DNA from: Deltaproteobacteria bacterium | Lineage (GTDB): Bacteria; Desulfobacterota; Binatia; UBA9968 | Reading direction: 5' to 3' | Length of the DNA: 6,469 bases | Assembly (NCBI GenBank): GCA_005878685.1 | Contig: VBLN01000114.1 | Coordinates: 1-6,469 of the forward strand | In this document: positions 4,486-6,469 of the stretch, piece after piece | Position numbering within the stretch: position 1 is the first letter of the stretch | Layout of the letters: each line of letters begins with the position of its first letter | The notes under the pieces: model-generated | Database searches by the model: none | What the model was told of the DNA's origin: nothing | Seen by the model: only the letters and a program-made list of their open reading frames with translations | Made by a program: the position numbers and the translations under genes

Positions 4486-5481
4486 ATGTCGGAGCTTCGT
4501 AAGAACATCATCTCGCGCCAGTGGGTGATCATTGCTACTGAACGAGCCCGTAGACCCCACCAGTTCACCCGGGAGAAGAAGGTTCGGAAGGAGTTGCCTC
4601 GGTACGTGCCCAATTGTCCGTTCTGTCCTGGCAACGAGGCGCAGACCCCGCCCGAGAGATTCCGATTGTCGGTTGCGGGAAACTGGCGTGTACGAGTGGT
4701 TCCGAATAAGTTCCCGGCCTTGACAGAAGAAGACAAGCTTGTGAGCACGAATATTGGCAACAAGCGAACAATCAGTGGGGTGGGCATCCACGAGATCATC
4801 ATTGAAACGCCAGACCATAATGGCACGCTGGCACTGATGAACAATGCCGAGGTGGAGCGGGTTATCGAAGCCTACCTGTACCGATATCACTGCACACTGG
4901 CGGACTCGCGAGTCGAGTACGTGACGCTTTTCAAAAATCATGGCGCTGCGGCCGGCACTTCAATCGAGCACCCGCACTCGCAGATCATTGCCACCCCGAT
5001 TATTCCTGGAGAAATTCGTGAGCGGCTGGAGAGCGCCCTGCAGTTTTACGACGAGAGGGGACAGTGCATTTTTTGTGTTACGCTGCGAGAAGAGCAAGAA
5101 GAACACACTCGCATCGTGGATGAAAACGAGCAATTTGTGGCTTTCATACCTTTTGCTGCTCTCTCCCCATTTCACCTCTGGATCTTTCCCAAGCGCCACT
5201 GTGCTGCGTTCGGCTCCATTAATGATGCGGAAAGGATCGCTTTGGCCTCCATCATGCGGCGCGTGCTGCGCAAGCTTTACGACGGCCTAGGAGACCCCGA
5301 TTACAACTTTGTCATCCGAACTGGCCCTAAGGACCAGAGATTGCGCCACTATCACTGGTACGTGACCATAGTTCCCCGCGTAACCCAAACGGCAGGATTC
5401 GAGCTAGGTTCGGGAATGTCCATCAACATGGCTCTTCCGGAAGAGTCTGCCCAATTCCTTCGTGGCGTGGTCGTCAACTAA
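4486..5481 (+). CDS. galT: Galactose-1-phosphate uridylyltransferase family protein
   Basis: The 331-residue protein belongs to the GalT branch of the HIT superfamily, which moves a nucleotidyl group between UDP-glucose and galactose 1-phosphate (Leloir pathway) through a uridylyl-histidine intermediate. Visible signatures are the zinc ligands C44-x2-C47 (CPFCPGN) and H111 (TPDHNG), the phosphate-binding NHGAAAGTS (151-159), and the active-site HPHSQ (162-166), with H162 expected as zinc ligand and H164 as nucleophile. A second C-x2-C (194-197) and HYHWYVTIVPR (288-298) are also present. Length is normal. No galK, galE or galM is in the window, and related proteins of this family use other sugars, including ADP-glucose phosphorylases, so the exact substrate is uncertain. 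It lies 63 nt after pcm and is probably co-transcribed. The ATG at 4486 lacks a clear ribosome binding site. Confidence 0.88.
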   Translation: MSELRKNIISRQWVIIATERARRPHQFTREKKVRKELPRYVPNCPFCPGNEAQTPPERFRLSVAGNWRVRVVPNKFPALTEEDKLVSTNIGNKRTISGVGIHEIIIETPDHNGTLALMNNAEVERVIEAYLYRYHCTLADSRVEYVTLFKNHGAAAGTSIEHPHSQIIATPIIPGEIRERLESALQFYDERGQCIFCVTLREEQEEHTRIVDENEQFVAFIPFAALSPFHLWIFPKRHCAAFGSINDAERIALASIMRRVLRKLYDGLGDPDYNFVIRTGPKDQRLRHYHWYVTIVPRVTQTAGFELGSGMSINMALPEESAQFLRGVVVN

Positions 5482-5594
5482 GCCTCTCATATAGGGTTTT
5501 GGAGTCACTCGATAGCCTAACGGAACCTAGCGATTCCCTTCCCTCTTTTCTTCGCCGTGTTCCGCGCAATCCGCTTATTTAATCGTCTGCCCTA

Positions 5595-5622
5595 TTGCCT
5601 TTCCATGATGGCGCGTTAGACT
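5595..5622 (+). promoter_or_regulatory. Candidate promoter giving a leaderless transcript
   Basis: TTGCCT (5595-5600) and TAGACT (5617-5622) are separated by 16 nt. Each matches four of six consensus bases. Only seven bases separate the -10 from the ATG at 5630, so transcription would start at or next to the start codon. That fits the absence of any ribosome binding site. The rest of the 148-nt gap after galT shows no clear terminator or RNA gene. Confidence 0.3.
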
Positions 5623-5629
5623 TTTTACT

Positions 5630-5878
5630 ATGAGAGTGGACATTCAACTAAAGCCGGAATGGTATGACTGCTTGTTGAGCCATGCTGCTGAAGAATCGAG
5701 TGCCTACGTTGTGCTGGAACAAGCCGCGCAGCATGGCGGCCATAGAGATGCGCCTGCCACCGAATTGGCCGTGACGTGCGACCATGATGACGCATTTGAG
5801 CTCCTCAAGCTTGCAAAGGGGCATTGCGAGCCGGCCGTGCACGAAATCAAGCTCGCAATTCTATCCGGCAAACTTTAA
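5630..5878 (+). CDS. Hypothetical protein, 82 residues
   Basis: I do not recognise a named family. The predicted layout is a beta strand (MRVDIQL), a helix (WYDCLLSHAAEESSAYVVLEQA, about 11-32), a loop rich in His and Gly, a strand (ATELAVTCD, about 43-51), and one or two helices (DDAFELLKLAK, EPAVHEIKLAIL). It has three Cys (14, 50, 65) and several His, which could mean metal binding but form no standard motif. It has no signal peptide or membrane segment, so it is likely cytoplasmic. No ribosome binding site precedes ATG 5630, and no better in-frame start is evident. It lies 148 nt after the galT-like gene, too far to assume one operon, and 229 nt before the response regulator. The balanced amino-acid composition and plausible secondary structure support a real gene. 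Confidence 0.65.
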   Translation: MRVDIQLKPEWYDCLLSHAAEESSAYVVLEQAAQHGGHRDAPATELAVTCDHDDAFELLKLAKGHCEPAVHEIKLAILSGKL

Positions 5879-6107
5879 CGGCCATTCGCTGTCTGCGCGC
5901 CGTAGGACGTGAAGATCTGAGGGCTTTGGATTCCACGACAGGGTCAACCGTAGAACTGATAACGCCATGAACAGGCCCTACACTGTTACCTTCCCTGGAA
6001 CTAAAGGTCATAGGAGCGGTCAATTCGTGGTCATAGCGGAAGCGGGAGGGAAAAGAAGGGCTCACGCTGGCAGTTCCCTAGGCTCAGATCCCAAACTGGA
6101 AACGGTT
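5879..6107 (+). other. Intergenic region, open in frame with the response regulator
   Basis: No independent gene is visible. The frame of the downstream receiver gene stays open back to a TGA at 5910-5912, and an in-frame ATG at 5967 would add 47 residues (MNRPYTVTFPGTKG...). That extension is Gly/Arg/Ser-rich, resembles no receiver-domain N-terminus and has no ribosome binding site, so I treat it as noncoding upstream sequence. Confidence 0.4.
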
Positions 6108-6469
6108 ATGAAAAGGCGGGTCCTTTTAGCGGAAGATAATTTGTTCCTTAGTGAAATAATGCAGAAGGAACTGGAGGCCCTTAACTACGACGTTAAAGTG
6201 GCAAAAAACGGGCTGGAGGCCGTAGAGATGGCAATTTCTGAAACTCCTGATGTTATCATCATGGATCTCATGATGCCTGGATTGGACGGATTTGAGGCGG
6301 CGTCCAAAATCCGGCGGAATCCAAAAACTCGAACCATTCCGATGCTCGCGACAACAGCCATAACGGTGACCGGAGCTCGGGAGAGATGTTTAGCAAGCGG
6401 CTTTGACGATTGTATCAGCAAGCCTTTTACGTTCTGGGAGTTAAGGGTCGCCGTTGAGGAGATTTTTAA
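6108..6469 (+). CDS. Response regulator receiver-domain protein, 3' end beyond the window
   Basis: From ATG 6108 the frame encodes 120 residues and is still open at the window edge; the final TAA (6467-6469) is out of frame, so the stop is not seen. The sequence is a complete CheY-like receiver domain: acidic pair E9-D10 (LLAEDN), phosphoacceptor D53 (VIIMDLMMPGLDG), switch Thr83 (ATTA), and conserved Lys105-Pro106 (ISKPF). All residues needed for phosphotransfer are present. It would accept phosphate from a sensor histidine kinase. The domain ends about here, so the product is either a stand-alone receiver that stops shortly beyond the window or the N-terminus of a longer regulator. The start fits the usual family N-terminus (MKRRVLLAEDN) with a weak GGA eight bases upstream; an in-frame ATG at 5967 is less likely. 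No kinase is in the window. Confidence 0.92.
   Translation, partial: MKRRVLLAEDNLFLSEIMQKELEALNYDVKVAKNGLEAVEMAISETPDVIIMDLMMPGLDGFEAASKIRRNPKTRTIPMLATTAITVTGARERCLASGFDDCISKPFTFWELRVAVEEIF

Noticed and set aside
4393..4941. Minus-strand open frame of 182 codons
   Set aside because: Antisense to the GalT-family gene, whose motifs are intact; no recognisable domain.
5482..5629. tRNA or other RNA gene after the galT-like gene
   Set aside because: No cloverleaf, T-loop or strong hairpin with a T-tract could be found.
5847..6065. Minus-strand open frame of 72 codons
   Set aside because: Low-complexity Ser/Arg-rich translation, no ribosome binding site, overlaps the end of the 82-aa gene.
6185..6421. 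Minus-strand open frame of 78 codons
   Set aside because: Antisense to the receiver-domain gene, which has all catalytic residues.
6467..6469. Terminal TAA as the stop codon of the response regulator
   Set aside because: Counting codons from ATG 6108 puts the last full codon at 6465-6467, so the TAA is out of frame.
1..6469. CRISPR array, transposase, toxin-antitoxin pair or phage genes
   Set aside because: No regularly spaced repeats, no transposase or integrase motifs and no recognised defence domains in any frame.

Overview
The window looks like a stretch of bacterial chromosome from a diderm (Gram-negative-type) organism. The evidence is two small lipoprotein precursors with lipoboxes, a secreted protein with a signal peptide, strong AGGAGG-type ribosome binding sites, and ordinary housekeeping genes (pcm, a galT-family gene). 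No gene pins down the phylum. The small protein families and the REP-like palindrome remind me of environmental lineages such as Methylomirabilota (NC10) or Nitrospirota, but that is an impression from memory, not a result.

Layout. (1) Bases 1-1280, + strand: a structured-looking leader, a small gene broken by a frameshift (133-287), a membrane-anchored protein with a cysteine motif (303-839) and a secreted Phe/His-rich protein (870-1280). They are closely spaced and probably one transcript. (2) Bases 1281-1678: a 5'-truncated relic (1339-1551) of a small gene whose intact paralogue lies at 3435-3662. The relic carries a 60-nt in-frame palindromic insertion. A candidate promoter with a 12-bp palindrome follows. 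(3) Bases 1679-2506, +: a MOSC-domain (mARC/YcbX-like) molybdenum-cofactor protein, GC-richer than its surroundings. (4) Bases 2585-3163, - strand: a compact cluster of a 31-codon ORF, a 45-aa lipoprotein precursor and an 84-aa glycine-zipper lipoprotein, converging on the MOSC gene. (5) Bases 3164-3662: a divergent intergenic region with hairpins and an extended -10 promoter, then the intact small paralogue. (6) Bases 3663-5481, +: a 9-bp inverted repeat, pcm (protein-L-isoaspartate O-methyltransferase) and a GalT-family nucleotidyltransferase, likely co-transcribed. (7) Bases 5482-6469, +: an unrecognised 82-aa protein, possibly on a leaderless transcript, and a response-regulator receiver gene that runs off the window.

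Functionally this is a mix: protein repair (pcm), sugar-nucleotide metabolism (galT-like), a molybdo-enzyme-like protein, envelope lipoproteins and a phospho-signalling protein. I see no defence island, transposase, CRISPR array or coherent new multi-gene system. The more unusual signals are small-scale: the paralogous small gene whose synonymous changes show it is really translated, the palindrome inserted in frame in its relic, the overlapping start in the lipoprotein cluster, and the frameshifted small gene.
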